Made by a program: the position numbers and the translations under genes. This document shows positions 8,900 through 17,949 of a stretch of 64,000 nt of DNA, in pieces. The stretch's first letter is position 1; every line of letters begins with the position of its first letter. Origin of the DNA: Chryseobacterium sp. JUb7 (GTDB lineage Bacteria; Bacteroidota; Bacteroidia; Flavobacteriales; Weeksellaceae); NCBI RefSeq assembly GCF_024806495.1, contig NZ_JANUFF010000003.1, positions 1-64,000 of the forward strand. Direction: 5' to 3'. The notes beneath the pieces were generated by a model that made no database searches, had not been told where the DNA came from, and saw only the letters and a list, made by a program, of their open reading frames with translations.

Positions 8900-9910
8900 C
8901 TATTTGTTTTTATTATATTTCATATCGGGAAAAACAAAAGACGTTATGCTTCCTTTCTTAATTAAATCTGGAAACATTTCATTTGTTAGTTTAACATATG
9001 CTTCAGTAGATTTTATATTTTTATGTCCTAAAAAGACAGAAATCATAGGTAAAGCACAATAAATATCTTCCCCATTTCTTACAAGTTTTTCTAAAGTGTG
9101 TACCGCTGCTGTGTGTCTAATATCATGTATTCTGGGTCTATTAAAATATGCTTGTTTAGGAACATCGCTATATTCCAATAGTCTTCTAAACCATGCATGA
9201 ATATTATTTGGCAAACAGGGTTTTCCTTTCTGTGTGACAAAAAAATTTTTGTGCGCATCACATATTCCTTTTACAGGTATTGTTTCTTTAAATTTTTGAT
9301 ATTGGAAAAGAACTTCGTAAAGAGAATGATTTATTGCAACTATTCTATTTTTATCATTCTTAGTATCGCTAATTTCAATGATTTTTTTATCAAAGTTAAC
9401 ATTATCATTAGTGATACTTAACGCTTCCCCAATCCTTATCCCGGTGCTATAAAGTAAGCGTAGAAATGCTGGCAAAACAAACATTGGAGTATCATTATGA
9501 TGCTTTCCAATTCTTAATTGATCAGCACTGGAAAATATTAATATTATTTCCTCATGTGTATAGATATATGGAATATAATCATTTTGTCTACCTCCTTTAG
9601 GAGTATGTGGAATATAGCATTCGACACCAATACTACACAGATATCTACAAAAATGTATCCACGCAACATACTTATGATATAAATTGCGAGGATTATCATT
9701 AATACGTGTTGATTTCCATTCTAAAATAAGCTCTTTTGTTATATTTAAACTAGTTATATTGTATTCAATAAAGAATCTATCAAATTCAAGCATAAAACAT
9801 TTTAACATCAGACCTCGGAGCAGACCTTTACGTTCCTTTTCGAGTAGAAAACCCTCAATATGTGCAGAGAATACACTTCTGTATGTAAAATATCCATTCA
9901 TCTTATCCAT
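8900..9910 (-). CDS. Tyrosine recombinase, second of a trio (RitB-like)
   Basis: A 336-residue phage-integrase-family recombinase. Catalytic features are Arg in YSTGIRIGEALSI, the HDIRHT box, LGHKNIKSTEAYVK with the last conserved His, and the Tyr nucleophile. Its start overlaps the end of the first recombinase by 13 bases, and the third begins 2 bases after its stop. This tight packing of three different integrases of about 416, 336 and 338 residues is the diagnostic layout of recombinase-in-trio elements, in which all three are thought to act together. Confidence 0.93.
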   Translation of the reverse strand: MDKMNGYFTYRSVFSAHIEGFLLEKERKGLLRGLMLKCFMLEFDRFFIEYNITSLNITKELILEWKSTRINDNPRNLYHKYVAWIHFCRYLCSIGVECYIPHTPKGGRQNDYIPYIYTHEEIILIFSSADQLRIGKHHNDTPMFVLPAFLRLLYSTGIRIGEALSITNDNVNFDKKIIEISDTKNDKNRIVAINHSLYEVLFQYQKFKETIPVKGICDAHKNFFVTQKGKPCLPNNIHAWFRRLLEYSDVPKQAYFNRPRIHDIRHTAAVHTLEKLVRNGEDIYCALPMISVFLGHKNIKSTEAYVKLTNEMFPDLIKKGSITSFVFPDMKYNKNK

Positions 9911-11148
9911 GACAAACCTTTTCCTTTTTGTGAATAAAAGTCAATATTTACATTAGGTACATCTAATGTACATTTCAATAGATTTTTAATACTTATGTGG
10001 AGATAATGCATAGTCGTCCCTGAACTTTGATGCCCGAGAGTATCTGCAATTATAGGTAACGCAGTACCATTATTTAGAAGATTGGTAGCAAGACTATGCC
10101 GCAAAGAATGTGGACCATGCTTTTTTTTACTATAATCTATATTCGCTTTTTGGAAATATTTATTAATTATAACATTAAGCCCTCCCTCTGTCATTGGTAT
10201 ATATGGAGCATTACCCCGTAAAAAGATGTATTTGGAATCTGACTTAGCCCTACCATTTTTTATATAATCTATTATCGCTTCACCAACATCTATTAATAAT
10301 GGCAATTCTATCTTATTCTTTGTCTTATATTGTTCAAATACTATTAAATTATTATCCCAATCAATGTTAGAAAATTGTAAAAATCTTATATCTGATGATC
10401 TTATTCCTAATCTAGTAGCTAATAGCATCATTGCATAATCTCTCTTGCCCATTGCATATTTCCTGTTAACTGAAGATTCTATACATAGAATTTCTTCTAA
10501 AGAATAATGCGATGTTGACTTTATTGTCTTCCTAACTTTTACACCATCAAGAATATGTGTAGTACTATAACTGATGAGTTTTTTATTATATAAATAACGT
10601 AATAAAGCTCTCAAAATAATTGCTGCATGATCTTTTCCTGTTTCCACAGAACTAATGAACGTCAATATAGCTTCTGATGAGATTTCAGAAAGAGAAGATA
10701 AATTTTTCTCCTCCATTCTGTGACAAAATTTTTCTAAAGCAATATAATAGTTTCGACGTGTTTTTATATCTAACCTTCTCTCAACTGCATACTTGTTTAA
10801 AAAATTAAAAAGTAGAGGACCTAGTTGTGTCGGTAGAATTTCATTGTAGTCTTTTTTACTTTTTTTAATAATCCATATTTCTTGAAGCATCCCATTGATA
10901 AGATCTACATACCTACTATCCATTCTAAATTTACAATTTTTTATCATCCTACTATTGCTGGGTTCTTCTCTAAATTTTAAGTATTTCATCCCAACATCCT
11001 CACTGTAAAATTCAATTGAATAATCTTGCATAAATTTTTGAAGTTTTATAAATTCAAACGAAAGCTTTTTCTGAAGATCACTTGAGTTGATATGCTCTTT
11101 CATATACTTTTCAAGTTTAGCATGAAGTTTAGTAAGATCTTGTTCCAT
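9898..11148 (-). CDS. Tyrosine recombinase, first of a trio (RitA-like)
   Basis: The largest of the three, 416 residues, with an extended N-terminal region (about 1-120) before the core-binding domain. The catalytic set is complete: Arg in TRLGIRSSDIRFLQ, a beta-hairpin Lys in YKTKNKIELPLL, the HSLRHS box, LGHQSSGTTMHYLHI with the final His, and the Tyr nucleophile. It leads the operon. Its promoter must lie in 11149-11276, where I find no clear TAnnTTTG box on this strand. Confidence 0.93.
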   Translation of the reverse strand: MEQDLTKLHAKLEKYMKEHINSSDLQKKLSFEFIKLQKFMQDYSIEFYSEDVGMKYLKFREEPSNSRMIKNCKFRMDSRYVDLINGMLQEIWIIKKSKKDYNEILPTQLGPLLFNFLNKYAVERRLDIKTRRNYYIALEKFCHRMEEKNLSSLSEISSEAILTFISSVETGKDHAAIILRALLRYLYNKKLISYSTTHILDGVKVRKTIKSTSHYSLEEILCIESSVNRKYAMGKRDYAMMLLATRLGIRSSDIRFLQFSNIDWDNNLIVFEQYKTKNKIELPLLIDVGEAIIDYIKNGRAKSDSKYIFLRGNAPYIPMTEGGLNVIINKYFQKANIDYSKKKHGPHSLRHSLATNLLNNGTALPIIADTLGHQSSGTTMHYLHISIKNLLKCTLDVPNVNIDFYSQKGKGLSWIR

Positions 11149-11276
11149 AATATTTATATTTAATGTTTATAAAAGAATCAACTTTAATCATAAAGATGGA
11201 AGTAAACAATGTATTAAATACAAAATTTAAATATAAAGTTACTGATATTTAAATATTTAAACATTAATCTTTAAAA

Positions 11277-11286
11277 CTTTCGATAA
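11277..11286. other. internal copy of the recombinase-arm motif
   Basis: CTTTCGATAA here is identical to the unit at 7765-7774 and is the inverse of TTATCGAAAG at 21929-21938. With the arm at 7755 it brackets the recombinase trio in a 3.53-kb unit, close to the size of a stand-alone RIT element. It may therefore mark the right end of an ancestral simple element, or be an accessory binding site. Confidence 0.5.
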
Positions 11287-11302
11287 TTTATTTTTGAAAT
11301 TT

Positions 11303-11310
11303 TATCTTTG
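11303..11310 (+). promoter_or_regulatory. -7 promoter box for the structured RNA
   Basis: TATCTTTG is a perfect TAnnTTTG match. Transcription would begin near 11315-11318, just before the folded region. The recombinase-arm motif at 11277-11286 falls where the -33 element should be, so recombinase binding could affect this promoter. Confidence 0.5.
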
Positions 11311-11316
11311 CTTAGA

Positions 11317-11505
11317 AAATAATTTAACGTAAAGCGTAAGCTATCGTTTTGGTACAAGAAAACTGCGAATCTTCTTATGATAACCAAATCCGATAGACTT
11401 ACGCCCGTGCCTTATATCGGCGTGGGCTAAGTCTTCCTTCTGGTTATCGGGTTCTTCGCAGTACCTCTTGTACGGATTGAGATTAGTACCACGCTTTTTT
11501 ATTTT
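11317..11505 (+). ncRNA. candidate structured non-coding RNA, about 190 nt
   Basis: There is no ORF, but the folding is elaborate. An outer stem (11331-11337 with 11491-11497) runs straight into a T tract, as in a terminator. Inside are successive 7-bp stems: 11352-11358 with 11467-11473, 11363-11369 with 11455-11461, 11379-11385 with 11442-11448, and 11395-11401 with 11428-11434. A 9-bp apical stem with two G-U pairs follows (11403-11411 with 11419-11427, seven-base loop). Competing pairs exist (CTATCG 11341-11346 with CGATAG 11391-11396; TGGTAC with GTACCA), so it might switch. Its own -7 box lies at 11303. I cannot assign a family. The same symmetry could also serve as a DNA cruciform. Confidence 0.55.
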
Positions 11506-11527
11506 ATAATGATAAATTATATAAAAT

Positions 11528-11678
11528 ATGAATATAACGCAGTTTTTACATTCTGAAAAAAAATTTTACGAGGGATTGATAGATAGACTGGATATTTTGA
11601 TAAGCTTATGCGACGATTCTAAAAATATTGAATCCCTAAATAATGCTACTGACAATTTCACTTCAGGTAATTTTAATG
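11528..11678 (+). pseudogene. small unknown gene, 5' part, interrupted by an IS
   Basis: An ATG at 11528 opens 50 codons (MNITQFLHSEKKFYEGLIDR...) ending in the 9-bp ATTTTAATG at the left edge of the IS. The 3' part resumes after the IS at 13173-13450. Removing the IS and one copy of the 9-mer gives an uninterrupted 139-residue frame. It lies 23 bases downstream of the structured RNA, in the same direction. Family unknown. Confidence 0.8.
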
Positions 11679-11755
11679 TGTAAATCGTCAGCAAAAAGAG
11701 GACATTTGATATTAGAAATTTAAGGAGTGTTTTCATAAAAAGAGTAATTTTAATT

Positions 11756-12109
11756 ATGGCAACACCGAAAAAGAAACCAACCGAAAAATTTGTAAAAGAT
11801 ATTCGGCAAAACACCCGCAGAATATTTACCGCAGAGCAAAAGATTCTAATCGTGATGGAAGGTCTTCGAGCTGAGACCTCCGTAGCCGAACTTTGCAGGA
11901 ACCATAATATTGCACAGTCGCAGTTTTATGCCTGGAACAAGGAGTTTATGGAAGCAGGAAAGAAGCGCTTAAATGGAGATGTCGCTCGCGAGGCTACGAG
12001 TGATGACGTATCAGACCTGAAGAAGGAAAACGCACGTTTGAAAGAGATAGTGGCTGATCTGGTTGTTCGTTATGACATTGTAAAAAAAAGTTTAGACAGG
12101 CTGGATTAA
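11756..12109 (+). CDS. IS3-like transposase OrfA (HTH subunit)
   Basis: A 117-residue DNA-binding component of the IS. A helix-turn-helix of the IS3 OrfA type lies at about residues 20-75 (FTAEQKILIVMEGLRAETSV, then AELCRNHNIAQSQFYAWNKE). It is followed by a leucine-zipper-like coiled coil (VSDLKKENARLKEIVADLV). OrfB starts 20 bases downstream with its own ATG, so no programmed frameshift is needed. Confidence 0.88.
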   Translation: MATPKKKPTEKFVKDIRQNTRRIFTAEQKILIVMEGLRAETSVAELCRNHNIAQSQFYAWNKEFMEAGKKRLNGDVAREATSDDVSDLKKENARLKEIVADLVVRYDIVKKSLDRLD

Positions 12110-12129
12110 TCGATAAATATAGGAAATAT

Positions 12130-13113
12130 ATGAGATTATCAGCAGCCGAGAAATACGAAATCATTCAAACGGTGACCAGGAGTGAAATCGGTGTGAAGCG
12201 AACCTTGGAAAGTTTTGGAATCGCTAGAAGTAGTTTTTACAAATGGTATCAAAGCTACCTCGAATACGGCTATGATGGCTTGGAAACTACGAAAAGGGCA
12301 AACACAAGACAATGGAACAGCATTCCTGAAAGACAGAAAGATTTGGTGGTAGAAATCGCTTTGGAACACACCGAATTGTCTGCAAGGGAACTGGCCTACA
12401 AAATTACCGATGAGCAAGGTGTTTTTATTTCAGAATCCAGTGTTTACCGTATTTTGAAGCAAAGAGACTTAATCCCGGCCCCGAATCATTTTCTTCTTTC
12501 GGCAGCAAATGAGTTCAAAGACAAAACGGAATTTGTGCATCAAATGTGGCAGACAGATTTTACTTATTTCAAGATCATTGGCTGGGGATGGTACTATCTG
12601 AGTACGATTTTGGACGATTACAGCCGCTACATCATTCACTGGGAGCTATGCGATTCTATGAAAGCCGAAGATGTGAAACGAACGGTGGACACAGCCATTA
12701 AAAAAGCCAAATTAAAGACCAAAGTCAAACCGAAACTGCTATCAGACAACGGTTCCTGCTACGTCTCCAATGAGTTGAAAAGCTATCTGAAAGACGATTT
12801 AAGGATGAAACAGGTTCACGGAAAACCGATGCATCCGCAGACCCAGGGCAAGATCGAGCGTTATCACAGAACGATGAAAAATGTAGTGAAACTAAATCAT
12901 TTTTATCACCCCGAGGAACTCATCCAGGCACTGGAAAAATTTGTAGAAAACTACAATAACAAGCGCTATCACGAGTCGATAAATAACCTAACTCCGAGGG
13001 ATGTATACTTCGGAAGATCAGAACAGATTTTGGAAAAAAGAAAGCAGATAAAAGAAGAATCCATCCGAAAAAGAAGACAAATATATAATCAACAAAAATT
13101 AGTAAGTTTATAA
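12130..13113 (+). CDS. IS3-like transposase OrfB (DDE integrase core)
   Basis: The 327-residue catalytic subunit. It has its own N-terminal helix-turn-helix (about 10-55, GVKRTLESFGIARSSFYKWY), then an rve integrase core with the full DDE triad: Asp in QTDFTYF, Asp in LLSDNGSCY, and Glu in GKIERYHRT. The frame is intact, so this IS may still be active. It lies inside the larger umuC-splitting element and arrived after it or with it. Confidence 0.9.
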   Translation: MRLSAAEKYEIIQTVTRSEIGVKRTLESFGIARSSFYKWYQSYLEYGYDGLETTKRANTRQWNSIPERQKDLVVEIALEHTELSARELAYKITDEQGVFISESSVYRILKQRDLIPAPNHFLLSAANEFKDKTEFVHQMWQTDFTYFKIIGWGWYYLSTILDDYSRYIIHWELCDSMKAEDVKRTVDTAIKKAKLKTKVKPKLLSDNGSCYVSNELKSYLKDDLRMKQVHGKPMHPQTQGKIERYHRTMKNVVKLNHFYHPEELIQALEKFVENYNNKRYHESINNLTPRDVYFGRSEQILEKRKQIKEESIRKRRQIYNQQKLVSL

Positions 13114-13172
13114 ACCGAAAATCCTCCTTAAGGATTTAAACCAAAATGTCTAAGTTGGTTTGAAGACGTACA

Positions 13173-13450
13173 ATTTTAATGCTCAAATCTTGTTTATAAT
13201 TAATAAGGAGAAAAGATTTTTACATAATAAAGAGATTGCTATAGCTATGCTAGATCACTTTAACAATAAATTTGATATCATCCAATTGCAGAATAAAATT
13301 TCTATTGTATTAAATAGAAAGCTGCCCCAATTTGAGGAACTTATTAAATATAAATATTCTAATGCTTACAAAGATACCGTATGGGGTAAAAAAGAATGGC
13401 TAGACAAAAATGGTATTCCTAAGTCTTTATACATGTATAAAATTAGATAA
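13173..13450 (+). pseudogene. small unknown gene, 3' part, after the IS
   Basis: Continues the frame broken at 11678: NAQILFIINKEKRFLHNKEI, then AIAMLDHFNNKFD and, at the C-terminus, KYKYSNAYKDTVWGKKEWLDKNGIPK. The predicted helices around 'HNKEIAIAML' and the basic C-terminal segment could form a winged-helix DNA-binding domain; that is inference. An ORF starting in the IS end at 13160 is only the chance fusion of IS terminal bases with this fragment. Confidence 0.8.
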
Positions 13451-13817
13451 ATTAGTCCCGCTACAGAGTGGGTGACTATAATTATTACTATAACATTAAA
13501 TAATATTTCATAATAATAAATTTGCAGCATGATTACAGAGCATTCAATAAATAGCATTGCTAGCTAAATTTTTTCCTTGGTAATCCAATCTCATGCGAAT
13601 GAGAGTAAGGTTTTCTATGAGTCCGCTCAAATCTTCTTTTATACGTTATTGACGATTTTGACGTCCTAAAGAATAGCATTCCTTCTATTTTCTATTTTCT
13701 CTCACAAGGCTGGAAAAATCATTTTAGGAGAACTAGAAGAAAATCCTGAATACAATTGCTGACATAATCCGCAGTTGCATTTAATTTTTTATATAACAAC
13801 TTCATAAAAATTATATT
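13451..13817. other. non-coding stretch inside the element
   Basis: No credible gene. The in-frame words around 13710-13765 (KAGKIILGELEENPEYNC then stop) look like a decayed coding remnant too short to assign. There are no strong hairpins or repeats. Confidence 0.5.
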
Positions 13818-14120
13818 ATGTCAGCTATTTCAAATAAACCCAGAATTTTTATTACAGGTGCGACAGGCTATATTGGTGGCACCTTCCTTCACATAATGTT
13901 GGAGCTCGGGTACTTGGAGAACTTTACGATTTCATCATTAGTGAGACGACAACAAGACACGCAATCGATGCTCGATCTGGGAATTATTCCCATACTTGGA
14001 ATATTGGCTAATTCTAAACTTATTAAGCAAAATGCTTCCGAATCGGACATTGTGTTCAATACTGCAAACTGCGATCATTTGGTAAGTGTCAAAGCTATTA
14101 CTCAGGGTTTAATTGAATGA
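13818..14120 (+). pseudogene. NAD(P)-binding epimerase/dehydratase-like gene, 3'-truncated
   Basis: The first 100 residues of an extended Rossmann-fold oxidoreductase, with the dinucleotide-binding motif GATGYIGGTF at about residues 15-24. After ITQGLIE the frame meets a stop, and the homologous remainder (normally about 200 or more residues, including the YxxxK active site) is absent downstream. It cannot be catalytic. It is one of several broken genes in this part of the element, suggesting past deletions or rearrangements. Confidence 0.78.
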
Positions 14121-14230
14121 TAGTATCAATAATTTTTTCCATCGTATCGTTTTTTGAGATTACTTTTTGTAGTTTAAAACTTCAACATATTTAAAATTGT
14201 CAACATCAATATCGGGATTAAATCTCTTAA

Positions 14231-14437
14231 ATCCATTTATATCAGCGCTGGTTTAACCAATACTTTTCAGTGCAACAGTGGTACCCGTACTACTGGACCA
14301 ACCATGCGGAAGCCCACGAAAAAAAAAACTACTTAGACCTCCTTGAAGCTGAAAAAATCAAGTATCTACAGCAAGTAATCAATAAAGGAATAGCATATTA
14401 TTCTTATAATAGCAAGGCTGGTATTCCTATTAAATAG
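14231..14437 (+). pseudogene. C-terminal remnant of an unidentified gene
   Basis: An open frame without a start codon. It encodes FNQYFSVQQWYPYYWTNH and then KKNYLDLLEAEKIKYLQQVI, ending GIPIK and TAG. The amino-acid composition is protein-like (dense aromatic and charged residues). A stop codon and non-coding sequence precede it. I do not recognise the parent family. It probably survived a deletion that also truncated the epimerase gene upstream. Bases 14438-14581 hold nothing recognisable. Confidence 0.5.
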
Positions 14438-14581
14438 TGAGCTATTTAATAACTGATTTTTTTAATCAAAAATAAAATCCAAAATAAGGAAGGTTGAGCT
14501 CATTAATTTAAATATAGATTTAAATAGTACCACTTTTTGGGAGTCATGCTAAAAAAATAAATTCAAGACGTAGTAATTTGA

Positions 14582-15481
14582 TTACTTCGCTATAGCATAA
14601 AAATCCCAAATCTCTTTAGAAATTGCTGCAATTACATTGATCCCACGGTCTAGCGGCCCTTGAAAATCAGAAAGAAAGACGGAAATAGCGAGATGTTTAC
14701 CATTAGGTAAAGTAACGATCCCCATATCATTAAAAGCGGCCATCATCCCTTGTTTATTCATTCCCGAATAGCCAGTTTTATGAAATAATTCAGTTTCTGC
14801 TGGCAATTGCACCGTTATCCTTTTACTCCCATCCGGTAACTCGCGCATGATCTGAAACAGAAAATCATTGTTTGATTTAGAAAGCAATTTCTGGTCAAAT
14901 AGCAACTGTAATAATTGCAACGAGCCGCCAGGCTTAAGCCAGTTTTTGTACTGCAATGACTTGTCTTTTTCCATTGCACCTTCTGTATACGCGATAGCAA
15001 TATCTTTTACACCAGCACGGTGAAGATATTTATTTATAGCGGCCGGGCCACCAGCAACCTTTGTGATCAGAAAATCACAGGCATTGTTATCACTCTTTGT
15101 AACCATATACATAAGCAGATCGGCTAAGGTCACGTCCAGATCCTGATTCGGAAAATCTTTGATCATCGGACTATAGGTATTGATATCCAGGGATTCTTTA
15201 GGCATATGAAATTTTTGGTTGAGCTTAAGTTCACCTTTATCCACCTTGTCCAATACCGCAAAGGCAATCGGAAATTTAAACACGCTCATCATCGGGTACT
15301 CATGGTTCCCGTTAATCACAAAACCGGTTTTAAAATCCATTCCCATAACACCCACGCCAATTTTCCCTCCTGCAGTATCGATAATGTGGTTGATCTTTTC
15401 CTGTAACTGCACGAGAGATTTGTTTTCTTGACCGAACATAACTTGCGGGATAAGTATTAACGCTACGATAATGTACTTCAT
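14582..15481 (-). CDS. Class A beta-lactamase (CfxA/CblA/PER-like subclass A2)
   Basis: Periplasmic serine beta-lactamase. Counting from the ATG at 15481, the signal peptide is MKYIIVALILIPQVMFG and the mature part starts near Gln18. Active-site motifs are complete: SVFK at 66-69, SDN at 130-132, a TEGAME segment with Glu near 167, and KTG at 235-237. The NNACD after SDN and the HKTGYSG context resemble Bacteroidota subclass A2 enzymes (CfxA, CblA, PER, VEB), whose hydrolysis range varies from narrow to extended cephalosporins; the spectrum cannot be read here. A longer frame from 15535 would bury the signal peptide, so I prefer 15481. Its position inside the mobile element indicates acquisition. 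Confidence 0.92.
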   Translation of the reverse strand: MKYIIVALILIPQVMFGQENKSLVQLQEKINHIIDTAGGKIGVGVMGMDFKTGFVINGNHEYPMMSVFKFPIAFAVLDKVDKGELKLNQKFHMPKESLDINTYSPMIKDFPNQDLDVTLADLLMYMVTKSDNNACDFLITKVAGGPAAINKYLHRAGVKDIAIAYTEGAMEKDKSLQYKNWLKPGGSLQLLQLLFDQKLLSKSNNDFLFQIMRELPDGSKRITVQLPAETELFHKTGYSGMNKQGMMAAFNDMGIVTLPNGKHLAISVFLSDFQGPLDRGINVIAAISKEIWDFYAIAK

Positions 15482-16476
15482 ATTTTGGAATTTAATCATG
15501 TCATAAAAATATAAAAAATATGATACTTTGAACAACGTATAAATGTTAAAAAACCATAAAAAAGAACGTTAGTCAATCGGTAATTGTAAATCATCTAATC
15601 CATTCATTGACAACATCTAATCACTTTCCCTACTTAAACATAAGCAACTTAAGTCATGAACATTTTTTGATACAATGCGCAGCAATTGATCTTAAAATAA
15701 GATCAAGGTTTATGATGTAATAGTAAGAAAATTCTCATTTTTACAAACCTAGTAAACCCGCAATAATTACTAATAATACATCGTTCATACCCATTGTTAA
15801 TTTTTACTTAGTACAAAATAACATCAATTTTTTGTCAAAATCAGTTTATTAATCAAAAATAATTAAACTATTTATTATTAATAACTTATTAGCCATTGAA
15901 AAAATGTATTTACAATCATTTTTAGTCGGTTATATTCTGAAATAAACGTAATTAGATTTAAATTCATTATAGCTTTTATAAAATTGATATTAGAATATTA
16001 TTTTTTTTTATCGTTTTGTGAGATTTTTGTTCACCTTTCCATTAATTAGTATATGGATCGAATGGACATTGATTTAATTTTTTCCAAGAGGAATTACTAA
16101 ATTCAAGATCAAAATTATCCATGCAGATATAACGAAATTGCCATTTTTTACTGTAATCATACTCAATAATCTTTTTCTAATTTTTATGCTCGTAATAGAT
16201 TTTTTTCTATATTTACAATACAAATAATTACCTATGAAAAATATCAAACTTCCTCCACTATTTTCAATAGAATATCTCTTAATAATCAAGTAGATATTAA
16301 TTTCCAGAGTATATAAAAACAGATTCAAAAAAACTAGTGTACTATTCTTTATTGTTGATGTATAAAAAGTGGAATATGCCTAAAGTTAATCTTGATAATG
16401 GAGATTATTATTTACTAAAATTGTATATAATAAGTCACACACTTTATAAAATTATTAAACTTAAAACGATATTACA
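15482..16476. other. 1-kb AT-rich intergenic region in the element
   Basis: Very AT-rich. A possible 84-codon minus-strand frame at 16074-16328 has no recognisable features and low-complexity composition. No hairpin terminators or clear promoter boxes were found, apart from the likely start regions of the two divergent flanking genes. Confidence 0.45.
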
Positions 16477-17949
16477 ATGAAAAAAGTAATCTTATCTTCC
16501 CTTTTATTATTGGGTGCTTACTCCTTCGCTCAAGTAGGGGTTAACACCAACACACCTTCCTCCACGTTAGATATAACAGCTAAAAATGCGACGGGTACCA
16601 CAGATAATGTTGACGGCCTTTTAGTTCCTCGCGTAGACCGACAAAGAGCGCAAAGCATGACAACAATTCCGACTTCTACAATTATCTATGTAAATAGTAT
16701 TGCGACAGGAGCAGCAACAGGTATAGCCACCAATATAGATGCTGTAGGCTACTATTTTTATAATGGCACAACGTGGATTAAAATGCCTGTGAATATTTAC
16801 AATTCAGACGGTACTTTAACAGGAAACAGAACAGTAACTCAAGGGGCAAATACTTTAGCTTTTACGGGAACAGCTGTTAATGCTTTTTCGGTAGACGGAA
16901 CTTCACTATCTGTAGATGCTACCAATCATAGGGTGGGTATTGGCACGAATTCTCCGGACGGACCTCTTCATATCGTAAGTACAGGATCAAATGCACTTAT
17001 TAATGAGAGATTTGCTACAGGTACGGGTAGCCCTGCTTATCTTGCCTTAAGACGAAATGGAGCAACAGCTATTGGATCAAACGCAGCAGTACAATCAGGC
17101 TATTATCTAGGGGCTATTACATTTAATGGAAACTCAGGGACTGGATATACTACTAATGCTATTAATGGTAATAGTATGGTAGTATCTTCCGCTACAGAAA
17201 ATTACACAGCAACTGCACAAGGTTCTAATTTAAGTTTCTGGACTGTACCTAGCGGAACAACCACCAATGTTCAAGCAATGATTATTACTGATACTGGAAA
17301 TGTAGGAATAGCAACAGCTAGCCCTCAAACCAAATTGGATGTACAAACACCAACTCAACAATATGGATTTCAGCATACCGACGGAGCGGTAAGAGTAAGA
17401 TCTTACATTGGAATTGGAAACAATGCGGGAGCCGGACTTTCTGGTTGGTTAGGTACTAATTCCAATCATCCACTAGATCTTATGACAAATGATCTTTTTA
17501 GAATGAGGATTACCACTAGCGGAAATGTCGGTATAAATACTGTAGCTCCTACATCTACTCTTTCAGTCAACGGATCAGCAGATAAACCCGGAGGAGGAAG
17601 CTGGGGAACGTTCTCTGATAAAAGAGTTAAAAAAGAGATTGTAGAGTTTAGAGACGGATTAAATGTTATTACACAACTAAGACCTGTTACCTATAAATAC
17701 AATGAAAAGTCCGGATATAAAGATCTAGATAAACAATATGTTGGTTTCATTGCTCAGGAAGTAGAAAAAGCAGCACCATATATGGTAAATATTATAGACG
17801 ATTCTGCAAAAAGTGGGTTGAAAGACAAAAGAGAGCTAGACGAAAGTGCATTGACTAAAATATTGGTGAATGCCGTAAGAGAGCAACAAAAGGAAATTGA
17901 AGATCTGAAATTGCAAGTAAAAGAAATGCAAAAATTATTGAAGAAATAA
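16477..17949 (+). CDS. Secreted tail-fibre-like protein with S74-type C-terminal chaperone domain
   Basis: 490 residues with a signal peptide (MKKVILSSLLLLGAYSFAQ). It then has several repeats of the 'VGI.T.sP...LDV/LHI' type typical of Flavobacteriia surface and fibre proteins. The C-terminal part (about 385-490) resembles the intramolecular chaperone of endosialidase/tail spikes (peptidase S74): a WGTFSDKRVKKEI start, LRPVTYKYN, YVGFIAQEVEKAAP, and a final coiled coil (EQQKEIEDLKLQVKEMQKLL) likely to trimerise. Probably a trimeric surface fibre. It is cargo of the element. A related gene follows at 20193 beyond an IS copy. Confidence 0.83.
   Translation: MKKVILSSLLLLGAYSFAQVGVNTNTPSSTLDITAKNATGTTDNVDGLLVPRVDRQRAQSMTTIPTSTIIYVNSIATGAATGIATNIDAVGYYFYNGTTWIKMPVNIYNSDGTLTGNRTVTQGANTLAFTGTAVNAFSVDGTSLSVDATNHRVGIGTNSPDGPLHIVSTGSNALINERFATGTGSPAYLALRRNGATAIGSNAAVQSGYYLGAITFNGNSGTGYTTNAINGNSMVVSSATENYTATAQGSNLSFWTVPSGTTTNVQAMIITDTGNVGIATASPQTKLDVQTPTQQYGFQHTDGAVRVRSYIGIGNNAGAGLSGWLGTNSNHPLDLMTNDLFRMRITTSGNVGINTVAPTSTLSVNGSADKPGGGSWGTFSDKRVKKEIVEFRDGLNVITQLRPVTYKYNEKSGYKDLDKQYVGFIAQEVEKAAPYMVNIIDDSAKSGLKDKRELDESALTKILVNAVREQQKEIEDLKLQVKEMQKLLKK

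Larger units (their letters stand above)
11679..13172 (+). mobile_element. IS3-like insertion sequence, 1494 bp, two ORFs
   Basis: The ends begin TGTA and are related over 49 gapless bases; GACATTT falls at offset 23-29 and TTAAGGAG at 42-49 from both ends. A perfect 9-bp direct repeat, ATTTTAATG, flanks it (11670-11678 and 13173-13181). The reading frame of the interrupted gene resumes exactly when one repeat copy is dropped, which independently fixes the boundaries. Nine bases is longer than the 3-5 bp usual for IS3, so the subgroup is uncertain. Confidence 0.88.

Noticed and set aside
11317..11505. Integron attC site or retron msr/msd
   Set aside because: The symmetrical stems lack attC core sites and there is no integron integrase of the IntI type. 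No reverse transcriptase is present for a retron.
13160..13450. Intact 96-residue gene starting at 13160
   Set aside because: Its first residues are the IS terminal repeat read through; the true gene was interrupted and its start lies at 11528.
13640..13662. Fifth copy of the regulon palindrome (TTGACGATTTTGACGTC)
   Set aside because: It is a direct repeat of TTGACG rather than ACGWC-N7-GWCG, and no TAnnTTTG box lies 11 bases downstream.
16074..16328. 84-codon minus-strand ORF in the element
   Set aside because: AT-driven composition (Ile/Lys/Tyr-rich), no recognisable motif, no promoter; likely chance.
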